The notes: a model not told the origin generated them from the sequence alone. A stretch of DNA of 64,000 bases from Ichthyophis bannanicus (GCA_033557465.1 CM066035.1:904301309-904365308), one strand, 5' to 3'; shown: positions 21,293 to 31,255, counted from the first letter of the stretch. Translations and numbers: made by a program.

Positions 21293-22546
21293 TAAATGTC
21301 AGCCAAGGAGTACCTCAAGGATCCGCACTTTCAGCCCTCCTATTTAACATCTACATCCAACCGATATGCGACATCATGAAAGAGAACAACATTCAATACA
21401 CAATATATGCAGACGACATCATGATATACACCCCGATAGAAATCGACAACCCGGATTTCTCCAAGATAACAGACTGCCTTACCCAAATGACCAGCTGGTG
21501 TCAAAACAACAACCTCGCAATAAACTACAACAAGACTGAAGCTCTAATAATCACTCGGAACCAAAGCTTCATACACCCGCCAAACATCAAGATACAAAAC
21601 ACCACTATTCCAATAAAATCAGAAGTGAGATACCTTGGAGTTACTCTGGACAACAAGCTAAACCTCAAGCCACACATAGACAAAACAATACAAAAAGTCT
21701 ACTACAAGATGCGAATCATCAGGAGACTGAAACCACTCCTTGCCCCAGAACACTTTCGTACCGTCCTCCAAGCACTGATAACCCCAATACTGGACTTCTG
21801 CAATCCGATATACTTGGGACTACCGAAACAAGCCCTCAAACCACTCCAGCTAGCACAAAACACTGCAGCACGAATAATATCCGGTACTGCAAGACAGGAC
21901 CACATCACACCCACCTTAAAAGACTTACACTGGCTCCCAATCGGTGCACGCATCAGATACAAAACTATCATAAACCTATTTAAGATAAATCAGCACACAT
22001 CAGCCAACAGCCTACACACCCTCATTCAACCAGACAACAGCACTTGTCCTAGAAGAAAACAAACACGCAACCGAGTCAGCACCCCAGGTGAATTCAAACA
22101 CACACGCAAGGACACAACAGACAGAGCTCTCTCCATGGCTGCTCCAACTATATGGAACAAACTACCAGACGACTTGAGGACAACTACAGACCTCAAAGAC
22201 TTTAGAAAACAGCTAAAAACCATGCTGTTCATAGAACACTATGGACACATCACATAACCTAAGAGAATGTATAACAGCACATATTGCTGCCTGTACAGAT
22301 AATGTTTTACAGCACCACTGTATATAGCCCACACTGTACATAGCTCAAACCATTCTAGCACGCAACACACCACACCTTGTACATAGCTCACCCCAATCTA
22401 GCACACGATACAACACACACTCAACTAAATTGCACCCTCACTGCATGATTAACACACTCACTTTACCCGATTGTTTGCTGTGATACCACCTTGATTAATA
22501 AGATAAGGCGGTTTAAAAATACTGTTAAATAAAATAAATAAATAAA
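21293..22546 (+). mobile_element. L2-like LINE, 3' part, inserted in DIRS gag
   Basis: A 5'-truncated non-LTR element starting inside RT motif SQGVPQGSALS and ending in a TAAATAAAATAAATAAATAA tail. The bases on either side read as one DIRS gag zinc motif once the LINE is removed (GFKKCDQYAKN to the right, CLQCPGANH to the left), which fixes the borders. Its low mutational load suggests it is among the younger insertions here. Confidence 0.88.
21296..22257 (+). CDS. LINE reverse transcriptase, C-terminal part (open)
   Basis: An uninterrupted frame of about 320 codons running from the truncated 5' edge to a stop at 22,257. RT motifs: VPQGSALSALLFNIY, YADDIMIYT (catalytic YADD), NKTEALII, EVRYLGVTLDNKL, LDFCNPIYLGLPK, LQLAQNTAARIISG and HITPTLKDLHWLPI, then a C terminus with PTIWNKLPDDLR. 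This arrangement is typical of L2/Crack/Rex-related clades of the CR1-Jockey group; I cannot decide the exact clade. No initiator Met belongs to the family here: the fragment starts mid-domain. Confidence 0.85.
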
Positions 22547-22990
22547 TGTGTATCGGTGAGGGATATGTTTTTTGCATACTGATCACACTTTTTGAACCCA
22601 CTGGCCATTGGGGCAAAAAGGACCCCTGCGAAATCGAAGATCCTCGACGTGGCCAGCAGATAGAAAAAGGTGTGAAACCGCGCTGGAAAAGAAAATGAAA
22701 AATGGGTCCAAGACTCGATGCCGGGGCAACTGGGCTTGGAGACGGGAAAGGAACCGGTGCTAACCGGAGAAAGAAAAGACTATTTAATGCACATAAGATC
22801 AAATTTTTCTGGGGAAAAAAGACGGACATCTGTTGGGCTCCGCAGAAAAAAGGAGACTGAGTAAGATGGCACCCTTGGGCAGGAAGGGGACCACGTATGC
22901 ATGGTGGGATCTCCCAAAGGCTTTCTTTGAAAGTTGGTGCCGACATCACCCCATATGTGAGGACTGATTTCCTTCTTGTTCCTGGAGAAT
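22547..22990 (-). pseudogene. 5' end of DIRS copy 2: gag start and decayed terminal repeat
   Basis: Minus-strand MASGFKKCDQYAKNISLTDT (about 22,550-22,610) matches MKPGFKKCSSCTRKMNSSDA of copy 1, but the second Cys of the CxxC is now Tyr. At 22,945-22,985 the plus-strand text GTGAGGACTGATTTCC then TTCTTGTTCCTGGAGAA is a mutated form of the outer terminal-repeat end (GTGGCTGACGAATCC, TGCTTGTCCTAGGAGAA). This marks the 5' boundary of the element. Confidence 0.7.
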
Positions 22991-24095
22991 AAAGCATAGC
23001 AACAAAACTTGTCCACAAATTTGTCCCTGCTTATTTTTTTGCCAATGGACTTGAATGAACAAAATTCCAAGCTGGCTCTCAATATGCCTAAATTTGTCAG
23101 TCCACTCTTGGCACACCTCTGAACAAGTCCCCAATTTTGTGTGAACAAAATTACTCAAACAGGGAAGGGGGGAGGGAGAGGATTTTAAATCTTGGAAAAA
23201 GTAGAATTCACCAGCATAAATCTGAATATCAGCCTCTCATGTTTTTCTGGACCTGAAATTTAAAGAGATAGTTGGTTCTGATCCCAAACATGTGAGTCTT
23301 TTTTTTTCTTTTATTTGCCCTGTTGTACGCATAGTTTCATGTGTAGACCACACCACTGTGGGTTCTGCGCATTAAAGTTATGCTTAGACTGGGAGGTGGG
23401 GCTTGGAGAAAGTCAGGGGCAGGTAGTAAAGTTATACATGGAGCATTGAGATTCAGTCACTGCATAGAACTCCTATGCTAAGTTAGGCCAGCAAAAAACA
23501 TTATTGCTAATGCTCACCATTGGCACTTGTATCATGCCTAAGGAGTGTCCATCTGGAGTTCATGCAACATATTTAGGCAACCTATTGATTGAAAATTTCT
23601 CTTAATCAGGCCTAAGTGACCTGCCAAAAGGTCTGACCTCCTGGCCCAGAGGCAGCCCTGTGTACCACCATGTTGAAGACTTGGGTTAGCTTCTTGCGCC
23701 AACCAAGGGATGCTGTGGAGTTAGTGTTAAGAGCCCCCAGGGGGCAGAAAATCCCCACTAATGTGCAACATTGACATCCATAGCCCCAAAGGGGAAGGAG
23801 ATTTAGGGTCCAAAGGGGTCTACCTCTGGCAGACTATTACTGTGATGGCTGAGCTACTAAGGGAAAGAGGAAATCAAATTAAGGTGAGAGCAATCCCAGA
23901 TAGCTGTGATTTAAGGCTAATATTATCATAGCCCCAGTAAGGGCTGGATCTGAATGAACCAGAAACCCAAAGTTGCTGAGAAAAAAACCCGAGACCAAAA
24001 GAAACAAAATTTTGATAGTGCAGACCCTGGATGTGGTCGGACTACTTGTTAACTCGTCACGAGAAAGCACTGTTATGTGATAAGAGGATGCCTTC
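22991..24095. other. No gene or clear repeat seen
   Basis: About 1.1 kb of ordinary sequence with a T-rich run at 23,297-23,313 and no ORF above 63 codons with recognisable content. Confidence 0.5.
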
Positions 24096-24262
24096 CAGAG
24101 GTTCCCAACGTCGGTCCTCGGGGAACCCCAGGCCAGTCAGGTTTTCAGAGTACCCACAATGAATATGCATGAGATACATCTGCATGCACTGCTTCCATTG
24201 TATGCAGATCTATCTCATGCATATTCATTGTGGGTACTCTGAAAACCTGACTGGCCTGGGGG
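24096..24262. mobile_element. Palindromic hAT-like MITE, left part (continues at 30,187-30,215)
   Basis: The terminal CAGAGGTTCCCAACG at 24,096 and the palindromic core around ATGAATATGCATGAGAT / ATCTCATGCATATTCAT belong to the same family as the complete copies at 52,523-52,716 and 61,891-62,077. The right arm stops at CCTGGGG (24,261) and its missing end, AAGGACTGGGTTGGGAACC then ACTG, is found at 30,193-30,215, on the other side of the DIRS-type insertion. An 8-base target duplication is not evident at the outer edges of this copy. Confidence 0.8.
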
Positions 24263-24416
24263 TTCTCCTAGGACAAGCAGGATGAGTCAGCCACACTTGG
24301 TGACGTCATCCGACGGCGCCGAGACGGAAGTGCTTTCCATAGCTCAGAAGGGCTTTTAGCCCTTCTGAGCATGGGCCAACTTGCCCCACCCCCCTGCCCG
24401 CCCCTAGCTAGCCAGT
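24263..24416 (+). repeat. Left inverted terminal repeat of the DIRS-type element
   Basis: Begins TTCTCCTAGGACAAGCAGG and ends CCCCTAGCTAGCCAGT. It contains a small internal hairpin (CTCAGAAGGGCTTTTAGCCC then TTCTGAG) and a CGACGGCGCCGAGACGGAAG block. It is nearly identical in the shared part to the right repeat and to the terminal repeat of DIRS copy 1. Confidence 0.9.
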
Positions 24417-24569
24417 TTCAGTTCTTCCGCCTTGCCAGCAAGACGGACTTTCTACTCTCCACCAAATCTTACCTCTTCTTATGAAAATTTCTTCTTACAC
24501 AAACGACCGGAGTTCAAGTCCCAGTAATGGCCTGGTGCAAGTCACTTACTCACGTACCTTCGTGGGACA

Positions 24570-24692
24570 TCTCCGACTCTGCCGCCGCTCAGGGTGTGCC
24601 TAAGGGCCTCCACCCCCAGCCGCAGGCTTAACCCACCAGCTTTGCCGCTGCTCATGGTGTGCCTAAGGGCCTCCACCCCCAGCAGCAGGCTT
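24570..24692 (+). repeat. Tandem duplication of about 64 bases
   Basis: GGTGTGCCTAAGGGCCTCCA followed by CCCCCAGC occurs twice, at about 24,592 and 24,656, each preceded by a GCCGCTGCTCA / GCCGCCGCTCA block. It lies in the GC-rich left interior of the non-autonomous DIRS element. Confidence 0.75.
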
Positions 24693-25034
24693 TTTATGAC
24701 CAACGCGACTCCTAAGATGCATCCCAGGATTCCGCTCCGGATGTGGAGCCCTCGCGGCAGCCCAGGACGTGCCTAGGAAGGCCTCCGTCCCCGGCCTCTG
24801 CTCCTCTGACGCCGCTCCGGAGGTGAAAGCACAGTCAACACAACTCCCAGGAAGCATCCCAGGATTCTGCTCCGGGTGTGAAAGCCCTCGCGGCAGCCAA
24901 GGCTCCATCCCCGGACTCTGCTCCCCTTACGCCCTGGACCTTCCTCGCATGTGTGTGGACCATGGGGGCGGCCATCTTGCTGCAACTGTGTGCTGCCCTG
25001 CAAGCCGCACCCCCTCCACCGGATTGGACGGTAT

Positions 25035-25370
25035 CGCAAGCTCTCAAGCAACCAGCACAGCGCCATTGGCTGGCACCACATCATTCCGCCCCACAGCTCC
25101 ATTGGCAGGCGTCACATCAAGCCGGCACTCAGCACAGCGCCATGGGCTGGCGCCATGTCAGCCCGCCTCCATGGCTCCATTGGCTGGAATCACATCACCT
25201 GACACTCCCATCGCCATCGGTGCGGAGGCGTCAGAGAGTTCACAGCCCGTATCCTTAAGTCTCATGCTCCATGGCTCAATTGGCTGGAATCACATCACCT
25301 GACACTCCCATCGCCATCGGCGCGGAGGCATCAGAGAGATCACAGCCCGTACCCTTAAGTCTCAAGCCTG
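25035..25370. repeat. Repeated ATTGGCTGG (inverted CCAAT) units and a 100-base direct repeat
   Basis: CCATTGGCTGG or a one-base variant recurs at about 25,062, 25,098, 25,140, 25,172 and 25,270. The last two sit in a direct repeat of about 95-100 bases (25,172 and 25,271 onwards) that repeats GGAATCACATCACCTGACAC and CATCGCCATCGG nearly perfectly. Regularly spaced CCAAT boxes could be a promoter, but this is only suggestive. Confidence 0.6.
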
Positions 25371-25802
25371 GAACCTGTCCACTTTGGCTGGCGTCATGAT
25401 GACGGAGTCCAGGGGCGGTCCATGTCGGCACAGAAAGCGGCGTCCATCACGCCTGCGGGCCTGCCTCGGCACCGATCGCGCCTGCCTCGGAGACGATGAG
25501 AAGCAGATGAGCATACAGAGCACTTCTCCCATGCCAGATTCCCTCAATCAGCATCGACGGACCTTTCCCCGCGCCAGCGCTCTCCTGCTCTCCGTGCCGA
25601 CGCCGGAGCAGCCAGGGAGCTTCTTCTCATGCCGGAGATGGCTTCTGGGAGACACATGGATAGCCGGCAACAGTAGGAGTAGGCTTGATCTCCATGCCTC
25701 TAAACAGTTTGGCGCATTCGGCCCAGAAGAAATGCTGGCACCACCTGATGCTTAGCACCTCCACGCTGTCACACGGCTTGCAGCTGCGTGCAGCTTACAC
25801 GG

Positions 25803-26010
25803 GAACATAATTAAGATATGCCATACTGGGTCAGACCAAGGTCCATCAAGCCCAGTATCCTGTTTTCAACAGCAGTTGGTTCCACAATGCTTGTACTGGG
25901 TCAAGCATTGGTTGCCTGGGTCCATCCTTAACAATGGTTTTTGGCCTTTTTTCTCCAGGAACTTGTCCAAAACCTCTTTAAAACCAGCTACTAACTGCCC
26001 TTACTACAGC
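25803..26010 (-). mobile_element. CR1 3' end fragment inside the DIRS-type element
   Basis: GATATGCCATACTGGGTCAG through TTCCACAATGCTTGTACTGG and AACTTGTCCAAAACCTCTTT matches the antisense CR1 3' untranslated end seen at 14,262-14,500. It is shortened and diverged. Its presence shows that the host element is not brand new. Confidence 0.82.
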
Positions 26011-27239
26011 TTCCCCATTGATCATCCATAAGGAGTCTGTCCAGTGCATCTTACATAGCCCAGCACTGGCTAACAGAGATGGCACTGGCTCTGATCTTAT
26101 GTCACCGGCGACGCACGACTCATATTGTCCATCGGATGATGGCCTGCACCTGATCCCCAAAACAGAGAAGTGGTCTCTTTAGACTTCTAAGGTGGGGGCC
26201 TGGGTTACAGCAGAACAAAGATGACCATGAGCAGGGAGGAAGCGACGTCTGCAGGTTACTAACCCGGCAACAGCAAACTATAACCCAGCGCTGAGGGGAT
26301 GGCCATGTGCCCGCAATGACACCTGGAGCTTCAGATCAACACCTGGCACCCGCCACCTGCTGACTATCTTGGGCGCAAGGGAAGCCCAAGGTGGAGTCCC
26401 GGGAGTCCTGGGTCCAATCTTCAACCCTAGGAGCCTTAAGAAGTCTCTTTAGCCCTTAAATCTCCCACCAGATCCTGCTCCTTCGAACATGCCTGCTGTG
26501 ATGGTGAGCCCGGCCTTGAACCTCGCTCAACCAGCTTGCGCCTAGGCACTGGGAATAGATTTAGACAATGTGCAAGGATTCAGAAGCCTCCCCTCGCATT
26601 GCGCTTCCGATTCTTACTGTAGCATCCCATCGCTGCTGCACCCGGAAGACTTGGCATCTTGACGGGGAGTGCTGGAAGGAAAGGTTACTTAAGATGGCTA
26701 TTGCCCTGTGCTGGTATGGTTTAGTTGGCACTCAAACCAAAACAGCCCAGGGCGCTCAGTGTTCTGCTCTGTATGGAGCAATACATCCCACCTTACAAGG
26801 TAGCCACCTAGTATGGTTTGAACCATACACTTGGTTGTCCAAGAAGAAAGTGGCTACTCCGCGGTACAGTAAGTAGAGATCTACGGCCAGAACACCTGAG
26901 GCGAGAATCGCCTCCAACATTAGGCTGCCGACCCGCCTTCCAATCTCTCTGACTCAACAGCACCTCAGACTATGCAGCGCTGTTCTTGCTGTCAATGGAC
27001 AACCGTCAAGACTACCTGATACCATGGCCTAAAGTGTGAGGCCTGCATCCCGGACAAAACAGGCAACCGCCAATGCCGGTGACACAGCAAAGACTCCCTG
27101 GCTGCACACTGGCCTCCAGAAAGGGAGGCTGCACTCTGTCTACCACTAAGGGGTCCAGCACCCCTTGTAGCCTCTAAGAATGGCCTACAATGAAAGACTG
27201 TAAGGAAGCTTGACATTCCACCACCGTTGCAGTCGCAGC

Positions 27240-27520
27240 AGGATGGTGCAATATACACAGTCGATGTATACATAGTCGATGGGTCGTCTAACAGAAGGTC
27301 ACAGGTTCAGATCCCAGCTGGGATCCTGCACTGCATGCCCTACTTCAGTCAAGGAGACTAAGAACCCCACATTGACTGCGGGCAGGACCTTTCATGATGC
27401 CCACTGTTGCCACAGGGTCTTCCAGAGGAAGAATCCTATCACCCATACCCCATATTGATGTAGCAATGGTTAAGGTGTTGACCTCAATGGCAGACGTCAT
27501 GGTTCAATCCCACAGTGGGC
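27240..27520 (+). repeat. Two tRNA-like modules (SINE-like)
   Basis: The first, at about 27,275-27,320, has AGGTTCAGATCCC, close to a box B. The second, at about 27,462-27,520, has TAGCAATGGTTAAGG, close to a box A, and GGTTCAATCCC, close to a box B, at about the right spacing. Neither folds obviously as a functional tRNA. They are probably decayed tRNA-derived SINE heads. Confidence 0.4.
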
Positions 27521-28084
27521 TTCTTTTAGTAAGGCAGTCAGAGACAACTCCCTCTGGTTAGTTCATGACCTCAAGAACCAGTAAGCAGAGTTAACTTGAT
27601 CGTTATACATTGATCTGGCAGCCCAGGAGCATCCGCTTGATGCACATCCTAGACCCGGCATCTGACGAGACATGGGTGTTCTCTCTACCACATTTGCATG
27701 GGTCCCTGGGCATTCCCACCTGACAAACGTCTGAGGTAAGCACTACCCACCATCAGGTTGGGGTCCCACCATCTGGTTGGGATATGCCCTTCCACTTTTC
27801 AGACTCAACGGTGCTGCCTCTTCTGCCTAACAAAGTTTCTCATGCCGGTCCGGGAATCTGGAGCGACGCACTGCTGCCATCTGGAGCCCTTGCTGTGATC
27901 CTACAACCAGGCTGCCCATTACCCCTGAGCCTTCTGACAAACCTCCTCAAGACCCTGCCCCAGCAAACTCTGTGGCACTGAACCTAATGTCACGGGAGGC
28001 ATAAAGACGGAGTGACAGGCTCATAGCCAGCTTGGGACCCCAGCCTGGATCTTCTTTATGATCTACTCAGGAGCAACCTGCCTC

Positions 28085-28145
28085 AGCAAAGGCAGGAGTA
28101 CCTGGCCAACGGGCAGCAAAGGCAGAGTACCTGGCCAATGGGTCG
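28085..28145 (+). repeat. Short tandem repeat, two 31-base units
   Basis: AGCAAAGGCAG followed by AGTACCTGGCCAA occurs twice in a row (from about 28,084 and 28,110) with small differences. It lies in the interior of the non-autonomous DIRS element. Confidence 0.6.
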
Positions 28146-28973
28146 CAGGCTCGATTCGCAGGTCCAGGACCCGGCCGAGGTCCATATTGGGGAGTTACAA
28201 CGGTGCAACAATGCCTGTGGCTCGGCACTCCAGGGCCTGGACATCGAGGGAGCAGATGCCCCTGGCAGTCCTTCCCCCTGGGAGTCATACAGGAGCTCAA
28301 CCCGTAGGCGTCCTCCTTCAGTGGGCCTCATCGCCAGCAGATCCGCATGATGACGGTTCAGCACCAGAGCCGGACCCTGTTGACATGCTGTGATCCAGAC
28401 CTGAGCCTGTGGTCTTCTACTTATCAGCATGACTGAACGGCTCACACGAACGAGCATCAGCCTCCACATAGCTGTTGCTCTTGACAGCCCGATGCCGTCC
28501 AGGGCATGTTGGCCTGGAATAGATCTCTGGTATGCCCAGGATATACACAGAACAGTGCACGAGCCTGGGTCCAAGCCCCACCGGCACTTCCACAAGCACA
28601 GCTGCCTGAATACAGGCAACTTGGCTGCACTGGCAAGGGTCCAAGCCATGCCGGATACAAGCAGGGGCTCAGCTACACGCAAGGGCCCACAGGGTCAGCT
28701 ACAGGCAAGGGCCAAAGCCACGCCAAGGGCACACACACAAGCATGCACACATTGCATGCATCCCCAGAGGCCCCCCCCCCTGCGTCCTGCCATGTAACAC
28801 GCATCTGCAAGGCACCAAGACCTTGCAACGTGAACTATCACATCACCCGTGAACCGAACACCATCGGTAATGGGTGCACCTCACTGGGAAATATAAGGCC
28901 GTGAGTTCTTGTTGACCAGACAGCCCTAACAATCTGGACTCCCACCTCGCTGCCACCTCCAAAGGCCGCCCGG

Positions 28974-29030
28974 CTCGGAACTGACTTATGGGCACTGCAG
29001 CAACGGAACTGACTTATGGGCACTGCAGCA
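28974..29030 (+). repeat. Tandem repeat, two 27-base units
   Basis: CGGAACTGACTTATGGGCAC followed by TGCAGCA is repeated exactly twice. It is one of several short tandem duplications in the interior of the non-autonomous DIRS element. Confidence 0.75.
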
Positions 29031-29109
29031 TTAGTGGTCAACCTCATACCACTCTTATAGCATAACCGATGCTGCCTCGCTACCTCAGCGCACACCGTTC
29101 GCCTCACTG

Positions 29110-29325
29110 ATAACATAGACCGGATGGTACACCATTATGGGTCAAACGAGGCCCATCACATCCATTGTTCCTTTTCCAGCATGGCCATTCTGAATCATGC
29201 CTTCCCAATGACACAGGTCCCCCAATGCCGGTTATCTCTTATCCTCCACACTAACGGTTTTACAACTTCCTCCGATAACAAGTCCGGAGTTGACTATGTG
29301 TAAAAATAAATAAATAAATAAATAA
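29110..29325 (-). mobile_element. Very diverged CR1 3' end
   Basis: The order of landmarks (GGGTCAAACGAGGCCCATCA, CACAGGTCCCCCAATGC, CTTCCTCCGATAACAAGTCC, then GGAGTTGACTATGTG) matches the antisense CR1 3' end at 14,280-14,540 with many changes. An AAATAAATAAATAAATAA patch follows at 29,306-29,325. Confidence 0.5.
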
Positions 29326-29824
29326 CGATGAAAGAGACGCTTCCCTTATTAGTGATGTTCCTCTCTCGTGCCAGCAACTGATGCAGCTGCTTCTTTGTTG
29401 CAGTTACTCCTGCACCGCTACTGCTCGATGTCCTCATTGCGGTTGCTCCCGCACCACTACTACTTGATGGGTCTTCACCTCTGCTACCGCAAAGAGGTGC
29501 CCCTTTTAACTACAATCGTGACTGCAAGCCGTCGTACGCCCTGATAACTGCACCCTACTACTGCACGCTGCTACGGCGCATGTGTGCCCCGCCCCTACAG
29601 TGTGCTCCATCACTCCAGGCCTCTAGGTTCCTGCAGGCCTATATGTTCTTACAACGCTACGACTGCACATGCGTGCACTACAACTGCACATGCATGCATT
29701 GCCTCTACAGGCCTATATATAGGCCTATATGTTCTTGTTGCAACATACAACATGCTGCCATGACAGACCTGAAGAAGGGTCTTGGCCTCTCCCCATCCCC
29801 CACAGCACATGGCAGCTTGGGAGG

Positions 29825-29924
29825 CACCAAGTGTGGCTGACTCATCCTGCTTGTCCTAGGAGAAAATGGAGTTACTTACCTGTAACTGGAGTTCTCCGGG
29901 GACAGCAGGATAAGTCAGCCACAC
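29825..29924. repeat. Internal complementary region (ICR) of the DIRS-type element
   Basis: The first 40 bases are the exact reverse complement of the element's left end and the next 60 bases are the reverse complement of its right end with two mismatches. The joint is at 29,864/29,865. In known DIRS elements such a region provides the template that joins the two cDNA ends into a circle. Confidence 0.9.
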
Positions 29925-30007
29925 ATACCCACCCACCTCCCCTGGGATGGGGTCGGCCTCCGTCCTGGTGCCCACCTCCTAGCGGCAAAAGGCTCAGCTA
30001 GTGACGT

Positions 30008-30186
30008 ACTGGCTAGCTAGGGGCGGGCAGGGGGTGGGGCCAGTTGGCCCATGCTCAGAAGGGCTAAAAGCCCTTCTGAGCTATGGAGAGTACTTCCGTC
30101 TCGGCGCCGTCGGATGACATCACCAAGTGTGGCTGACTTATCCTGCTGTCCCCGGAGAAGTCCAGTTACAGGTAAGTAACTCCGTT
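30008..30186 (-). repeat. Right inverted terminal repeat of the DIRS-type element
   Basis: Reverse-complement partner of 24,263-24,416, from ACTGGCTAGCTAGGGGCGGG outwards. It extends beyond the shared part with a unique outer end containing CAGTTACAGGTAAGTAACTC, which is found again, inverted, only in the internal complementary region. Confidence 0.9.
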
Positions 30187-30215
30187 TTCCCTAAGGACTG
30201 GGTTGGGAACCACTG
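30187..30215. mobile_element. hAT-like MITE, right end (continuation of 24,096-24,262)
   Basis: CTAAGGACTGGGTTGGGAAC then CACTG is the reverse complement of the MITE end CAGTGGTTCCCAACCCAGTC. It completes the palindromic MITE interrupted by the DIRS-type element. Confidence 0.75.
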
Positions 30216-31255
30216 CCTTAGACAGCAGCTATTCCTGATACAGTGTATAGCAAACACATCCTTCTCCCACAGAAAGCAATAAAAAGATTGGCTAACCTTT
30301 AAATGGACATTCAATTTTAGTTAAGGGTTTTTATTAGCTGCTCCTGTTTGCCCACCAATGCATGCATCGCCAGGATAACCTGACAACCGTCTCCTTGACG
30401 TGACATTATCAGTAAATTGCTCACTTATTGCTATTCTCTCAAACAAGAGAAAAGCGGCTGCCAATAATTTTCTGTCTCCACAAATAACTGGTCACAGAAA
30501 GGTGAGCAGATGAGACAACATCAAATTGAGTCGTTACATAAGGGTGCACCTATATAGAGACAGACAAATAACATATACTTAATCAATTCTTAGCACTAAG
30601 CAAACCATTAAGCATAACTTTTAGAAAGGTGATAGAGAGAAGTGGGGACAGAATTAGTCTGCACTCCGTTCGATAGCATGCCTTAAAAAATGGAGTGCAT
30701 ACAAAATCAACTTAACATATTTAGTCAATTAGCATACCTTAAAAAGTATAATGTGCAATAAATGTTTTGCAAAATGAACTAAAAAAATACAAAAAATGGG
30801 AAAAAAGCCCTAAAAAACCGAAAATAAACTGAATTTTTGTGCTCTGTGCACATCCCTAGCAAGCATTGTAGATAAGGGTCGCAGTGCCCATAGACTAACC
30901 AGAAGGGATGGAGAGTTCGAACTGTGGTATCTAAATAGGCCACGTGGACAGCCATGGTCACTGTGAACAGACTTTTAACAGACTCTATTTCACTGCACAC
31001 AAAACAAAGCAGAAAGGGCTGTTTGTGTCAACAGAGAACAGAGCAAAGCAAAAGTTGCAGGAAAGACTCTCGGGTTTTGCCAGTGCATGGTCTCTTACTA
31101 GTAGGCATGAAGTACAAAAAATCCCCAGCAACAGTCATATTATTGGTAGACAGCACTCATCAGTCAGGCTCCTCACCCCTTCCTCTAACCTTGAGCAAGT
31201 AATACTGGTACACTTGGATTTCCAGTCTCTTAAATGAGGCTGCAGACTGAAGTTG
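30216..31255. other. No gene seen
   Basis: AT-rich, diverged sequence with short ORFs only. No recognisable repeat, apart from A-rich runs around 30,780-30,830. Confidence 0.5.

Larger units (their letters stand above)
10450..22990 (-). mobile_element. Degraded DIRS retrotransposon, copy 2, split by later insertions
   Basis: Reading right to left: a decayed terminal repeat near 22,940-22,990, the gag zinc motif (22,600, resuming at 21,290), gag core (20,200-20,400), RT (19,900-19,370 and 17,862-17,518), RNase H (12,100-11,740), methyltransferase-like domain (11,700-11,380) and tyrosine recombinase (11,380-10,450). Order and orientation match copy 1 at 1-5,656. All frames are broken by stops and indels. 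Interruptions are at 12,121-17,248, 17,308-17,516, about 17,865-19,360 and 21,293-22,546. The exact 3' end is not resolved. Confidence 0.85.
24263..30186. mobile_element. Non-autonomous DIRS-type element with inverted repeats and internal complementary region
   Basis: The ends are inverted repeats of about 155-180 bases (24,263-24,416 and 30,008-30,186). Just before the right repeat sits a 100-base internal complementary region: 29,825-29,864 is the exact reverse complement of the left outer end (24,263-24,302, 40 of 40), and the adjoining 29,865-29,924 is the reverse complement of the right outer end (30,127-30,186, two mismatches). This joined-ends structure is the hallmark of DIRS elements and templates their circular intermediate. 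The 5.4-kb interior has no RT, RNase H or recombinase that I can see. The terminal repeats match DIRS copy 1. Confidence 0.88.

Noticed and set aside
24769..25302. 177-codon ORF in the DIRS-type element as a gene
   Set aside because: It spans tandem repeats and CCAAT-like units, is GC-rich and Ala/Ser/Pro-rich, and overlaps equally long ORFs in other frames.
27462..27520. Functional tRNA gene
   Set aside because: Box-like segments are present but no acceptor stem or anticodon stem could be recognised.
24263..30186. Interpretation as an LTR retrotransposon or DNA transposon with long TIRs
   Set aside because: The terminal repeats are inverted, not direct, and the internal region complementary to both ends is specific to DIRS-type elements.
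24088..30223. 8-base target duplication around the split MITE
   Set aside because: The flanks ATGCCTTC and CCTTAGAC do not match at the expected register.
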